Source: Bacteroidales bacterium (GTDB taxonomy: Bacteria > Bacteroidota > Bacteroidia > Bacteroidales > Lentimicrobiaceae). Taken from it: DNA of 64,000 nt. Shown here piece after piece: positions 63,974 through 64,000 of this stretch. The notes under the pieces were generated by a model that made no database searches, was not told where the DNA came from, and saw only the letters and a list, made by a program, of their open reading frames with translations. The translations under genes were made by a program, and so were the position numbers. The DNA is taken from the NCBI GenBank assembly GCA_024636955.1, contig JAGXGB010000081.1, forward strand, positions 39,263-103,262, read 5' to 3'. Positions within the stretch are counted from its first letter, which is position 1, and each line of letters starts with the position of its first letter.

Positions 63974-64000
63974 CATATCATAACTGTCACTATTCAATAA

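Noticed and set aside
1..64000. CRISPR array, tRNA or rRNA genes, insertion sequences, prophage
   Set aside because: No regularly spaced repeat array with unique spacers, no cloverleaf with a CCA or TpsiC-like arm, and no transposase, integrase or phage gene was recognised; this was by eye, and a tRNAscan or Infernal search would be more sensitive.

Overview
The window comes from the chromosome of a member of the Bacteroidota, most likely class Bacteroidia. The evidence is a fused MurF-alanine racemase, the type IX secretion (T9SS) core operon gldKLMN with a PorP/SprF gene just upstream, a PorW/SprE lipoprotein, a secreted peptidase with a T9SS C-terminal sorting domain, AT-rich intergenic DNA, and promoters of the Bacteroidota type (TAnnTTTG at -7, in several cases with a TTTG-like box 19 bp further upstream). 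I see no rRNA, tRNA, CRISPR array, transposase, integrase or prophage gene. Coding is dense and every large gene looks intact. I cannot name the genus.

Layout. 1-7.1 kb: tail of an aldo/keto reductase, then on the minus strand murF-alr and pdxA, a plus-strand metallophosphoesterase, and kdtA with an outer-membrane protein gene. 7.3-11.2 kb: four nucleotide-sugar genes for surface glycans (DegT aminotransferase, WbpD-like acetyltransferase, galE, rfbB). 11.4-13.6 kb: a large-subunit catalase. 13.6-20.5 kb, minus strand: fabD, an aminotransferase, folE with a PTPS-family gene, two AtpZ/AtpI-like membrane genes without the rest of the ATP synthase, a bactofilin and porW/sprE. 20.8-26.9 kb: a Ca2+-type P-ATPase, an M23 peptidase, dxr and rseP. 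28.2-34.1 kb: the T9SS block porP-gldK-gldL-gldM-gldN, closed by a strong bidirectional terminator. 34.3-47.1 kb: an S9 peptidase, recG, pheT, a sigma-54 activator followed by lptE, a TPR gene and secG, then groES-groEL and a DUF4468-like gene. 47.1-48.9 kb: a 5'-nucleotidase and a small protein. 49.1-53.4 kb: a four-gene mevalonate pathway operon. 53.5-64 kb: adenine deaminase, an ArsR regulator, an Ig-like lipoprotein, an M1 peptidase with a T9SS signal, a repeat-rich spacer, a polysaccharide deacetylase and a large DUF2723 membrane protein.

How it fits together. Much of the window builds or serves the cell envelope: peptidoglycan (MurF-Alr, M23), lipid A/LPS (KdtA, LptE, sugar nucleotides), protein export (SecG, RseP, T9SS) and a likely T9SS cargo (the M1 peptidase). 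The most unusual point is metabolic. An intact dxr of the MEP isoprenoid pathway lies about 24 kb from a compact mevalonate operon (HMG-CoA reductase, two GHMP kinases, a mevalonate-diphosphate-decarboxylase family enzyme), so this organism appears to carry two routes to isopentenyl diphosphate. Other points worth following are a PTPS that resembles the animal enzyme next to folE, AtpZ/AtpI-like genes cut off from an ATP synthase operon, a perfect 14-bp hairpin between gldM and gldN, three regularly spaced TATCTTTTG boxes before the M1 peptidase, and a repeat-filled spacer at 59.7-60.1 kb.
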